This document shows positions 1-10,100 of a DNA stretch of 64,000 bases, one piece after another. The notes under the pieces are model-generated. The model ran no database searches. It was not told the origin of the DNA and worked only from the letters and a program-made list of their open reading frames with translations. The position numbers and the translations under genes are program-made. Each line of letters starts with the position of its first letter. Positions within the stretch are counted from its first letter, which is position 1. Source of the stretch: Lycocorax pyrrhopterus obiensis (lineage: Eukaryota > Chordata > Aves > Passeriformes > Paradisaeidae); assembly GCA_014706295.1 (NCBI GenBank), contig JACSVZ010000011.1, forward strand, positions 1,882,663 through 1,946,662, read 5' to 3'.

Positions 1-365
1 GAAGCTTGTATTGCCCGAGAACAAGGGTTCATCTGTGAAAGTATTGCAATTAGAGCTCAAGACATTTGTTTAGACACCGATCAAAATATTTGTCATTTTG
101 AAACTCATCCTAACGAGAATCCTGAAACAGTGCTTGTGTACATAAGTAATAGATGTGTATGCTTAAGAATTGCTTGTAATAGTGTATTCATAGACAATGT
201 AGTAGTAGATGCAAAAAATCATTTAAATTTTTGCGTTTGTAATTTTACTAAAATCACAAGATGTAATTTCTCTTATTTAGCCCAGTTAACCTTACTTTAG
301 TAAAGCAATTGTTGCTTCACCAAGATTTAATTGAGATTTTGAAAGAAATTAAATGTGTATTTTGA
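1..365 (+). pseudogene. Retroviral Env-like fragment (5' end outside window)
   Basis: An open frame enters from the left edge in frame 1 and runs 99 codons to a TAG at 298-300. A neighbouring frame (frame 3) then carries plausible continuation to a TGA at 363-365, so a one-base shift probably lies near 290-300. The peptide is rich in cysteine, with clustered Cys in CVC-type patterns, and has N-x-T/S sites such as NFT and NFS, as expected of an extracellular glycoprotein. No transmembrane helix is seen in the part present. Its position just upstream of LTR-like sequence on the same strand fits a degraded env. The family is not certain: it could be another secreted Cys-rich retroviral product. 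The upstream part cannot be judged because it lies outside the window. Confidence 0.4.
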
Positions 366-520
366 TTGAAATTGCTTATTCCTTTTTTGTTCTTTCCCTT
401 TTTTTCCCCTTTTCCTTTCCTTTTTCCTTCTTTTCTCTTTCCTGTCTCTGTTTTTCCGGGTTATGCTACCAACATTGGCGAGTCCTGAAGACTTCGCAAC
501 AATGCTCTGAGTGCTCCTGA

Positions 521-589
521 CGACGATCGTGAGTCCCGGGGTGGTGTAAGAGACGGTCCGAAGATCCCTCATCTGCCTCACGATCATCG
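521..589 (+). other. Inverted repeat / RNA stem-loop in ERV leader-like DNA
   Basis: The 13 bases at 521-533 (CGACGATCGTGAG) pair with 577-589 (CTCACGATCATCG) with one mismatch, enclosing a loop of 43 bases. It lies just upstream of a splice-donor-like site at 668/669. In retroviruses such stems between primer site and donor often take part in RNA packaging or dimerisation; that role is inferred here. Confidence 0.55.
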
Positions 590-662
590 ACTAGGACAGA
601 GACTGAAAAGCCCTAAAAACCCCGGAAAGAAAAGAAGACTTTTGCACAGGAGTCCTGGCCCG

Positions 663-673
663 GCTGAGGTGAG
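663..673 (+). promoter_or_regulatory. Putative retroviral splice donor
   Basis: The sequence GCTGAG/GTGAG matches a 5' splice site, with the exon ending at 668. It follows a purine-rich stretch and the stem-loop at 521-589, the usual place of the main donor in a retroviral leader. It is identified by motif only. Confidence 0.35.
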
Positions 674-899
674 ATGTTTGCCAAGTGTTGCCTACAGGTG
701 TGCCCGCAGAGGACTGGTATGCATTCCTGAGGAACAGGTCGCGCTGGCGCCGTTCTTGCTGCCTAGGTGGGAAGGACTGCACTGAAGCGAGAAGGAAGGA
801 CCTGTCCTGTACACCTGCTCCCGTATCCCAACACAATGGGCCTCACAACACAATGGTTGTAGATTTCCTCACCTTTTGGCCAGTTTCCCCTCGCTTTAC

Positions 900-907
900 T
901 ATAAAAG
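900..907 (+). promoter_or_regulatory. TATA box of the upstream LTR-like segment
   Basis: TATAAAAG lies 165 bases before an AATAAA at 1072-1077. That order and spacing fit the U3 promoter and R-region poly(A) signal of one LTR. Confidence 0.55.
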
Positions 908-1071
908 GACTTTCTGAGAAGACCCCTGTTGAGATCTCCCCACGGAAGACGACGGATCAAGAGGACTCCGTCTGGCCGTTGGTAGCTATAACCCCCCTTT
1001 TTCTCTCCCTCTATCCTTTGTTTCCTTACATCTCTCTCCCTCTCTATCGCAATTACACCGCGTTGGTACGC

Positions 1072-1077
1072 AATAAA
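1072..1077 (+). terminator. AATAAA poly(A) signal of the upstream LTR-like segment
   Basis: AATAAA is followed by a T/G-rich stretch (1112-1136) that could serve as the downstream element. The segment then ends at TGACA (1188). Confidence 0.5.
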
Positions 1078-1154
1078 ATACACTGTGCTGATTGAAATTT
1101 ACACTTCTCCCCGTTGTTGTTTCTTTTGCACTCTGAGATTCGGTTAACGAACCA

Positions 1155-1186
1155 TCACGACCCCGCTCGTCTCGAGCGGATCGTGA
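1155..1186 (+). other. Strong hairpin at the end of the LTR-like segment
   Basis: TCACGA (1155-1160) and CGCTCG (1164-1169) pair with CGAGCG (1173-1178) and TCGTGA (1181-1186), giving 12 base pairs with a small internal bulge and a 3-base loop. The stem holds five CpGs, which is striking in CpG-poor DNA. It ends two bases before the apparent LTR boundary. It may be a structured U5 RNA element. Confidence 0.6.
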
Positions 1187-1195
1187 CAGGAACTC

Positions 1196-2710
1196 ATGGC
1201 TAAGCTCATCATAAAGGCACGATCTTGCCTCTGGACTTTAGCCGGATGTGATTTTACATGCATCTACTTACCTCTAACCAATGAGGCTTTAGAGCATTTG
1301 CTTCAAACCAGTGTCTCTTTACAATATGCTCTGGACAGCTTCCCAGGTCAGATATCAATTCATTTTCCAAAACACAAGATATATAATTCGGCGCTGAAAA
1401 TTATTCCCAGAACCATCCAAAGTGCGAAGCCACTGGACGCACTGACAATTTTTACAGACGGCTCCAGAGCATCCCACAAGTCTGTCATAACTTGGAGGGA
1501 TCCTCAAACACAGAAGTGGGAGTCTGATGTTGAAAAGGTGCCTGGCTTGCCACAGGTGGCAGAGCTAGCAGCCGTTGTCAGGGCATTCGAGAGGTTTCAT
1601 GAACCATTTAATTTGATCTCAGACTCGGCCTATGTTGCAGGGGTTGTGTCCAGAGCTGAGAATGCAGTGCTCAAAGAAGCAAAAAATCCGCTGATTTATC
1701 GCTTACTCTCGAGATTAATACATCTAATATCCCACCGAGAGCAACCATTCTTTGTGATGCATGTGAGATAACATGTGGATCTTCCAGGCTTTATTGCTGA
1801 GGGGAACTGGAGGGCGGATGAATTGGCATTACCTGTACAAACTGCAAATTTGCCAGACGTGTTTCATCAGGCAAAAATGAGCCATGCCTTTTTCCATCAA
1901 AATGTTCTGGCTCTAACATGGATGTTCCACCTCACCCGTGAACAGGCCAGAGCCATTGTGGCGACATGCCCCAACTGTCAAAAATTTCAAATACCTTCAC
2001 TTGGCAGTGGGGTCAACCCTAGAGGGTTAGGGAGCAACGAGTTGTGGCAAACAGATGTTCACGCACATTCCATCCTTTGGCCGGCTCAAGTATGTCCATG
2101 TATCTGTAGACACTTAGGAGCCGTGTTCGCCTCTGCCCATGCTGGGGAGAAGGCAAAAGATGTCATAAACCATCTGATGCACGCGTTTGCCACACTCGGG
2201 GTCCCTAAACAGATAAAGACAGACAACGGCCCAGCGTACATCTCTGCTGCCCTCAGGAAATTTCTACAAAATTGGGGAATCCACCACAAAACAGGCATTC
2301 CACATTCCCCGACGGGACAGTCGATCGTGGAGAGGACCCATCAATCATTAAAGAGAGTTCTGCAACAGCAAAAAGGAGGAGACAAAACTAACAACCCCGT
2401 CTTCCGCTTGACGAAGGCCCTCTTTGTTATGAACTTTCTAAATTGCTCTGCTGAGAACCCAGACCCACCAGTAGTTATTCATTTCAACACGGACATTAAA
2501 TTAAAATTCAAACAGAAACCACCAGTTATGATAAGGGATCCTGAGACACAAAAAACGAAAGGCCCTTTCCCACTAATAATGTGGGGAAGAGGATTTGGGT
2601 GTGTATCCACCCCTGCAGGCCCAAAGTGGGTCCCAGGGAAATGGATAAAACCATATATACCCCAAGGTAAAAATAACGTGGACCATTTACAGAATGAGGG
2701 AATCACTTAA
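1196..2710 (+). pseudogene. pol: ERVK/betaretrovirus-like pol remnant: RNase H and integrase
   Basis: Only the 3' half of pol remains; protease and reverse transcriptase are missing. The first part (1196-1771) carries RNase H residues Asp88 (FTDGS), Glu123 (AEL) and Asp143 (SDS). A TAA at 1769-1771 interrupts the frame inside the RNase H domain, and the same frame reopens at 1775. The second part (311 residues) has the integrase zinc-binding H37/H41 and C65/C68, and catalytic Asp94, Asp150 and Glu186 with 35 residues between the last two. Its C-terminus has the STP..GP.WVP..W(I/V)KP pattern of alpha/betaretroviral integrases. Residues encoded at about 2070-2114 do not fit the family, while the adjacent frame does fit, so a pair of compensating indels is likely. 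The copy is dead by the stop alone. Confidence 0.9.
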
Positions 2711-2818
2711 TCGTTCAGTTAACATTTTGCTGCTTTGTTTTATAACCTGTTTGTTCCTTGTAATGTTGTCCTGCCTCAGGCACTCTATGTTAAAATTAAT
2801 AAGAAAAAACTGGGGAGA
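2694..2818 (+). pseudogene. Env remnant after an internal deletion
   Basis: An ATG at 2694 overlaps the last codons of pol in another frame, as env starts do in beta-like retroviruses. The frame encodes a very hydrophobic stretch rich in Leu, Phe and Cys and then a short basic tail, and it runs into the LTR. A normal env is over 1.5 kb, but only about 125 bp separate pol from the LTR. The remnant may be the start of the signal peptide joined to the end of the transmembrane subunit. Both the identity and the deletion are inferred from position and hydrophobicity. Confidence 0.35.
2801..2818 (+). other. Polypurine tract before the LTR
   Basis: The 18 bases AAGAAAAAACTGGGGAGA abut the TGTTGGGG that opens the LTR. 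This is the expected plus-strand primer site of a retrovirus and fixes the LTR start at 2819. Confidence 0.75.
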
Positions 2819-3300
2819 TGTTGGGGTGCCTCAGACCACTTGGGGTCCGCCCGCTGTCCATCACGCTGTGCCTACCCAATGGGCAGACGACTCGGAGAGC
2901 GAAGACCAGTCTGTGGGCAAGACCCGGTTCTGAGCCCGTACCACTTCTCCAGAAAGTTCTGTTAAGTTTGGTTCTTCTTAGGTTTGTTCTGTAAATTCCC
3001 TCCTCTGTAACCTGGCCATTGGTTCTGTGTCCCCGGGATCCTCCTCCAGGCTTACCCCCTATTGGTTGTTAGTTCTCTACCACCCCTGTTTAAAGGCTTC
3101 TGGCCTGGCCCTCCTCGGCCATTTCTACCCCTCTTTTTTGGGGGAATAAACCCTTGGAAGATTTCACGGACTGGTCCTCTCCCTTGCCTCTTTCGCCTCT
3201 GGGATTCCTGAGAGACTGAGACCTTCGGGTCCCTCACGTTTGGGTGCCCTGCTGACACAGAGCCAGTGCTGCCCATTCAAGCGGCCGCCGAGACCCGACA
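2819..3300 (+). mobile_element. 3' LTR of an ERVK-like element (482 bp)
   Basis: It starts TGTTGGG right after a polypurine tract and ends CCCGACA, an imperfect inverted repeat typical of LTR ends. Inside are two reversed CCAAT boxes (ATTGG at 3018-3022 and 3061-3065), a TATA-like TTTAAAG (3089-3095) and AATAAA (3145-3150). CpG-bearing, retroviral-looking sequence continues to about 3391, where TGACA gives an alternative end. The 5' LTR partner is not in the window, so the target-site duplication cannot be checked. Confidence 0.75.
3145..3150 (+). terminator. AATAAA poly(A) signal of the 3' LTR
   Basis: AATAAA sits 50 bases after the TATA-like TTTAAAG. A T/C-rich stretch follows (3163-3195). 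The arrangement is normal for a compact avian LTR. Confidence 0.65.
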
Positions 3301-5061
3301 CTTTTCAGTGCCTGTCTGCGGGAAGGTCACTGTAGCCTCATAAAGCGGGACGAGTACCCCCGAGGCCGACCCCAATCCCAGGGCAGTGACAGAAGAGCTT
3401 TCTCCACTTCTCCTTTGCTTCCACATAAATCCTTGATATCAGAGAGGCCTTCTAGCACAGAGCTCCAGCTGAGTCCCCCTCATTAAGGAAAAGTCCCTCT
3501 CCTTTGAGGAACCACTTGCAATAAATATGATTTTTTAAAAAGCACAATGTAGCTGTGTTTACAGCAGATAAGATTTTTTTTTTCTCCATGTTTTTCTTTA
3601 ACAAAAGCTCAAGAGCAAAAGTATCTGGAACACGAGCATCATGCCCAGGTCACAGTAATTGATATTTACTGCACTAACAGTAATCCGCAGCAGAGAAACC
3701 ATGCTCAGCTGGCTCTGTGTGCTCATTCCTTTGTCCAAGGTATTCTCTGGGGTAACTGAATGCATTAGTATTTCCTCTGAAAATTAATGTTGTGGCAGAT
3801 AAAGAAAGCATGTACATATACATAAATCTCTTGTTTGCTGTCTGGGCAAGAGGCTGAAAAACTGGGGTGTGTCTGGATAGATTTTGTTTAGTGTTCAGTA
3901 TTTTTCTCCCTTTTTAAAATGTCTCATTCAAATGTCAGTTCATTCTTCTCTATTTCCTGCCCTTATCCAACAAGACTTGTAGATCAGGCTTAATTAACTT
4001 TCAGACCTTTTATGTCCATCCCTATAGTTATGGTCCTTTCCTGGAACATTTCCATTGTTATAATCTCCGTGTTTGTGAGATGATGCAAATGATATTATTA
4101 CTGCTCTTGTGAATTTACAATGAGCCTTTCAATAGTTTTAGTTACAGCTTAGCTCTTGTCAGGAAAATTTCATCTTTAAATCAAAATAAAACTGGGGAAG
4201 CAAATTTCCAGTTTAATGTGCTGATAAAGGGAAGCTGGAGAGCCTGAAAATTCAGGCCTCAGACACGAGGAAACTGAAATAGATGAGGAAAGCTGTTGTA
4301 AATTGTGGGACTCTCTTCTGTGTGGATTTGCTTCCATGTGGGAGTGGTTGTGATTTAACAAAGATTTTTCTTAAGCTGAGGTGGAACTTTTCAGAGGCTG
4401 TGTAAGTGGAACATTTATTTCTGCCACAGCTCACGTTTTAATCCCGGCCACTGAAAACCCCTTTCTGGTGTGAACAAACCCTTTCTCTTCATCTAAAGAA
4501 GCTGAAGGTCAGTCCATATTTGGCAGGTGATGCAGCTCATCACTTCAGAGCAGGGAAATGAGGCAATGTATTCCGCAGAGAAATGTGTCCCTTTCTTCCT
4601 GTTTGGGACTGAAGTCCAAGTGCAATTCAGTAATTCAGTATCTATTCTAATCCTAAACTTTTACCGAAGCTGCTGCTGGCAAATCCAGGGTACAAAGCAA
4701 AAGTGTTTATTAAATGGTGCTACAGAGGATGGAGCTCTGTGATAGCTCTGACCCTGTCCAGTTCACATTTTTGTCTTCGTAAAATGAACCCACTGCGAAA
4801 AGCATTCCAGCTCTTGTGCTCTCTGCCCTCACTTCTTCATTTGTGTGCTGGACAAGTGTCTGAGGTGGAGTGCAGACCATCTGGATGATACTGAAGTGTG
4901 CAGTAATTGTTTATGCTTTAATGAGAGCCCAAACCCCTAAATTAACAGCACTGAGCAAACAGCCAATATACACTAACTCATTGTAGGTTTGGGTTCCTGG
5001 AGGACGTGTTGAAAACTCTGATACATTATTATTAGTACTGATTGCTTGGCCTAATCCTAAC
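3301..5061. other. Gene-free DNA, no recognised feature
   Basis: The first 90 bases may still belong to the ERV (CpG-bearing, with GCAGTGACA near 3391). The rest is AT-rich DNA with only short open frames and no recognised repeat, RNA gene or exon. Confidence 0.6.
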
Positions 5062-5112
5062 ATGGAATCACAGAATTGTTCAAGTCGGAAAAGGCCTTTA
5101 AGATCAACAAGT
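5062..5112 (-). repeat. CR1 LINE 3' tail (fragment)
   Basis: GGAATCACAGAATTGTT followed by a diverged GGAAAAGGCCTTTAAGATCA is the reverse complement of the end of avian CR1 elements. Only about 50 bp can be recognised, so this is an old, strongly truncated copy. Confidence 0.7.
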
Positions 5113-6719
5113 CATGAGCAAACGGATTCTCTTGCAGATAGACCATATATACCTGAAAGGTACTGACAGCAAAAGCCAGAAAGATAACGCAAATCTCTTC
5201 TGAGTTCAGATCTAGGGCTGGAGGTGGAGGGGGGAGTATCCCACAAATAGAAAGGAGAAGCCAGCCCAAAGCTCTGTGCCAGTGGGGATTCTGCTGATGG
5301 AGCTGAGCCCATCACAGGAGCCATTCCCATCAATGGCAGGATTTCCTATTGTTTGCATGACAGCAACACCAGGCCCTTGGTCTCCTCAAGCCAAACGTTG
5401 GAAGGTAGACTTTGTGCTCCTTGAGGATTTCCAGAGCACAGATTCACAGCAGATAGCATCGTCAAAGGAAGGGGAAAAGGAAGACTGGTCCTAGCAGAGC
5501 ATTGCTTAGAAATGTGGACAAAGGCAGGAGAAGGAATTCGAGTGTATCCTCCAGACACGTGCTGGAAGTGGAATTTCCCTTCCCACTGTCAGGCACAATG
5601 AGGCGAGGGGCCCCTGTGTGCTGCAGATAACCCACCTTGTGCCTGGTGGGCTCTGCTGGCTGTCAGGAGCACCACTCCAGGTGTTGCTGCTGGGCTTGGG
5701 AGAGACGAGGAGGCAGAGAAATGGGTGACTGCAGTGGGGACAAAGCCAGATGGGCCACTGCTGGCTTGGGGCTTTTTAACAGTGTGTAATAGGAACCCAG
5801 GCCTCTGTCGCCTCAAGCTGTGGCAGAGGATGCTGGGGAAACTGGACAGGAACAGAAGGGTCTTGGTGACAACTGGGACAATAAAACTGACCTCTTTGGG
5901 TTTTGAAAACGAGGAGTTTAAACCATTTCTACCTTTTTGTCTACCTCTAACTACGGTGGTGCTCTGTAACTCCTGGCATTTCAGATAGCATTGTTGGGGC
6001 AGAAGAACACTCTTTCCTCTCTGCTGATCTTTGGGAAGGTACCTGTGCAATTTCCTTAATTTGTCCAGGTGACCATGCTTGCCTTCTCTAAAATATCAGT
6101 CATTTTTCACTGTAACTTCTGGACTTTTGTGGATAATACCTGATAAAGCTTTCACATGCAGCTGCTAATCTATTGTAAGAATTTTGCTCTCTGTCTCACA
6201 CAAAAATACTTTTCTGGAGAAAAGTCTTCCAGAGTGTCTGTTCACCTCTTGACCCTCTCTGGTTTACTGATGGTAAACCTTTACTGGGGTATTCTCAGAG
6301 CACCAAAACTGAAGTGTAGGCAGAGCAATGGAGGGATAAGCTGCCCTTGTGCCCTTCTCCTGTCTTTGCCAGCCCTAGAAATCCCAGGGCTTGAGCTGCT
6401 CCAGGTCCTGTGAATGTCCTAATTAGCACCTGGGAGGGCTGGGCCCCAAATCTCACTGCCTGCCCAAGAGATGTGTACAGCAGCAAATATACAGATCAGA
6501 CCCACGGCACAAACAACTTCCATTTCAGGAGTCTGAGAGAACGTAACATATTCAGCACAAGCTTGCATCAAAATATAGCTAGTTCCATTCTTATTGACAG
6601 ATCTGAAATTCAGGTGCAGATGAGTGAAAATCAAATGAAAGGGGCTAATTTGTATTCCTGCACTGGAGAACTGCAAACAGGGAATTCACAATTTTTTATT
6701 AATTTTTCATATTCCAAGG
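5113..6719. other. Gene-free DNA, no recognised feature
   Basis: Several open frames of 60-150 codons exist on both strands (for example minus 5589-6050), but none resembles a known family and they overlap one another. They are treated as chance. Confidence 0.55.
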
Positions 6720-7140
6720 CCGGCCTCTCTGCAGAGCTCAGGAGGTGCAGTGGTGAGTGGTGTGATGAGGAACCCATTCTGTGCAGGTCCCTGGGGGCAG
6801 CTCAGGCTGAGCCCTGGGAGTGTTTGGAGCCCCAGGAAAGGGGCTGTGAGCTGGCCCTGACTGCACGGCAAAGGGCACAGGGGCTGTGGCACAGCCAGAG
6901 ACGTGGCAGGAGCCGAGGGCTCAGGAGGGAGAGGGAGACTTTGGCACTTCTGGGGGGATAAAAGCCCAGGGGTTCCGTGGTTGGGACCCCTCCTGGGAGG
7001 CACCAGCTCGGGCTGTACTGTGTTACTGCACTGGGAATAAATGGCTTTATGGAATGAGATGTCTGAGACTCTGGCCTGGGATACCTGGGCTGGAACTGGG
7101 AAGGAATCCTGGTCTGACTGAAGGTGTGTGTAGGGACCCA
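6720..7140 (+). promoter_or_regulatory. Possible solo LTR or promoter/poly(A) cassette
   Basis: A TATA-like GATAAAAGCC at 6958-6967 is followed 78 bases later by AATAAA at 7036-7041, inside a G-rich segment unlike its neighbours. This compact order is typical of an LTR U3-R junction. No clear TG/CA ends or target-site duplication could be fixed, so the limits are approximate. Open frames of 200-290 codons cross this region on both strands; they match nothing and probably result from its GC content. Confidence 0.25.
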
Positions 7141-10100
7141 AGCAGGACCTGTTGGGTCCTGGAGCTGGGAGGGGGCTCCAGCTGTGGCAGGGACAGTCTG
7201 GGAGTGGGAGTGGGACTGCCTGAGTCCCTCCTGGATGGCTGGACAGGGCAGTTTCCTGGACAGATGTGCCCTCATTTTGCACACCTTTATTCCCAGCGTT
7301 ACTCGGCGGCACCCCTGGGTGTGCAGGGGCTCTGTGCCCGGGCTGAGGACAGGCTCTGGAGAGCTCCTTGGCAGCAGAACTGGTGGCTCCTGGTCATGAG
7401 CATGACACCAGAGTGTTTGTTTTCTGTGTTTGCTATACCTCCATGGCCCTTGGAGGAGCAGGGCCCTGAAGGGAAGCCCACAGGTGGATCCAAAGAACAC
7501 ATCATGGATCAAACGAGTGTCCAGCTCCGGGCTTGCCAAGGTCTGTTCTCCTCCAGCTCTTCCAAGGCCTGTGTGGGAACTGTTCCAGGGATTGTGAGCT
7601 GGGCACCTCTCTGTCCCAGCAAACCTCCAGTGTGCACTAATAATCCCTCTCTGCTGTGCTCAGGGGAGGAAGGGAAACCACTCACGCCAGCGCTAAACTT
7701 TGAGGGGTTCTCAGTTTGTAAACCCACAAGGATAACAAGGGAAACCCATTTGTTTAAATAAAAAAAAAGACACCAAAGTAATTTCATGCCCAACAAATTT
7801 CTCACAAAACCAGGAAACCTCTTCTTTTCTTCTTGACACTAACATTGGAACCTCTGAATTAAACTTCTAGAACCTGAGCAAAACCTGGAATTATGATGAA
7901 AATAAAGTGAAGATTCCTTACAGAAACCTCACCTGCCAGAAATAATCAGTTATCTCGATTCTGTGAACCTCTGCTCTTTTAGAAGATATAAAGTATTGTC
8001 TGGCTTGACTTAAGCCTGTAGTTCTGTAGACACATACCTTGACAAGAAAAGAGAATTTTACAAAAGTTTTTCTATTTTTAATGTGAAATATTAATTGAAG
8101 TAATTGATTGATGGATGGACAGTGAACTCCTTTGTTCCATAAGGGCTGTAAATCAGAGCAGTTTCTGAACCATGCCCCGTGATTTTTACCTCTATCCTGT
8201 TTCCAGAGCAGTTTCCCTCAGCAGAGGCAGGATGTGAAGCAGAGCTGGCAGCAGGGCTGTTAACTCTGCCCTGCCTCAGCTGCCTCTGTGCCCCACATCC
8301 AGCACTCTGCCAGCTGCACTTTGCTCAGGGACATGCTCTTCTTCCAGGACACAACTTCAGTGTTAAAATTTGTTTTAAAAATGTTTAAAGAACAGTTTTA
8401 TGGTCTTCTGTTAAAGAGCAAAGATTTGGGAAATGCTTCCTGTTGCACTGCAGTGCAGCTGTAGCAGCCTGAAAAATAACCCCAGGTCTGTGGCTTTGTG
8501 GGCAAAGCAGGAACGATTTTTTAATTGAGTTTATCCTTTGCTTTCAAATTAATTTGTTTTATTTCTTGTAACTTCACATTCTTCTCTGTAGTAAACTGCA
8601 CTGTTCTAAGGCTCTCATATGCTAAATGAATCCTGTGTCCTTTTCTCCTGTGGGTCACCCTTTATTTCAGGATAAAAAGTACCTCCTGGAGATACCAGAG
8701 ATAAATTTCAAGTCAACATTTCTGTGATTTGTTTCTGGTATATGGGTTGTTGTTACAAGGCACAAATTAACCCAAGATTAGAAGCTTTTGTAAATCATTG
8801 GAGCATCCTTGCTTTTGTCTAATATATTTTCCTTCATGAACATCTGTAATACTGTGTGCTTTTACAAATGCTGACCTTATGATTTATATTCACAGGGGCA
8901 GGGGCACATTGATTAACTATACCTTTGTTAACTGCAGAAACAGCCAACTTGGAATGTTTTTGGGAGCTAAGAATGGAAGAGGTTTTCTCACAGAAATTCA
9001 TCTTCTTCCATATCTTATTTTTTCCTTGCATTTCTTTCCTTCCTTTATCTTTATTACAGCATGACAGCCAGCACAGTAAGGTGCTGTGCACACTGACAGT
9101 CCCACTATTGCAGAATAGATTTCTTACAGAAAAAACACTATCAGTTCATCTCTTATGCATAAATGCTTTGTCTCTGCAAGCTGTACAGCGAGCTTGTTAG
9201 TCCAGGGATCTGCTACACTGGGTCTAGGGTAAGATAAAAGCCTTTTCAACCAACTTTTTGTGTCAAGCCACTGCTCATAAAATAACTCATCAGAAAAAAA
9301 ATGAGTCTTTGTGAGCCACTGAGATCAAGAACCCTCTGAAATAAGAATGGCTGGTCTTTTAGAACAGGGTCTGTGAAACCTGCCACTCCAGTATCAGGGT
9401 GCTAAAGTACCTGGGATGCTTTAAACTTGGGAATTAGGAGACCAAATCACTGGCCTGAGTTTGTATAAACTCCCCTCTTGGTTTTAAACAGATATGCCAG
9501 AGCTGGCCAGTGCACGTGGCTGTCACCTCTTGGCCCTGGGCACAGCAAAGCCACCCACCTTAAAGACAGACCCCAAATCCACCCCCACCTCAATACAACA
9601 TTTGCATCAAATCACAGCCCAGTGCACCCCACCCCACTGCAAACAGTCCTGGACCTGCACCTGTCCCCACCACGAGTGAAATCCCTTCCTAAAGGCTTTA
9701 CAGGTGCAATTTGCAGCACAATCTCCACCTCTTTTCCATTATGAATGAACATCAGCAGCACAATCTAAATATTACAATGCAATGCTCCAAAAAAGCACGA
9801 AATGTCTCTTTTTTTACATAATCTGGGAATATTATGGTATAGCGCAACAAAGCCAGAGATTTTCCTCTTCCAGTGTCAATTGTAAACAGCTCTGCTGTTT
9901 GTGCTCAACTTGCTGTGGGTGCCATCAATGTAGGGCCCAAAGGATTTGGTGGATATGTATAAAATTCATAGCCCATTTGCTGGTATTTCTTAAATTATTT
10001 AAGACATTGGAAAATAATTCAGGTAGAGGTAAAAACCCCTTTGAAATGAACTCCATAGCTAAAGGACAGAAAATAACTTTTATCTCTTACCCGAGTCCGA

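Larger units (their letters stand above)
366..1188 (+). mobile_element. Rearranged ERV noncoding segment (leader-like plus LTR-like)
   Basis: This stretch has no long convincing gene but carries several retroviral control features. It opens with a long pyrimidine-rich tract (about 380-450), followed by a TTGGCGAG sequence near 475 that resembles the LTR/primer-site junction of a retrovirus. A leader-like part with a strong inverted repeat (521-589) and a splice-donor-like AG/GTGAG (667-673) comes next. A second part has a TATA box (900-907), a poly(A) signal (1072-1077) and an end in TGACA at 1188, as an LTR should. The sequence is CpG-richer than its surroundings. The exact LTR start was not found, and the pieces probably come from more than one insertion or deletion event. 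Confidence 0.5.

Noticed and set aside
3301..3391. LTR end at TGACA (3391) instead of CGACA (3300)
   Set aside because: Position 3300 gives better inverted ends with TGTTGGG; 3391 is kept only as an alternative.
6802..7761. Overlapping open frames of 245 (minus) and 291 (plus) codons
   Set aside because: They overlap each other, match no family, and lie in GC-rich DNA where stops are rare. No promoter or splice context supports either.
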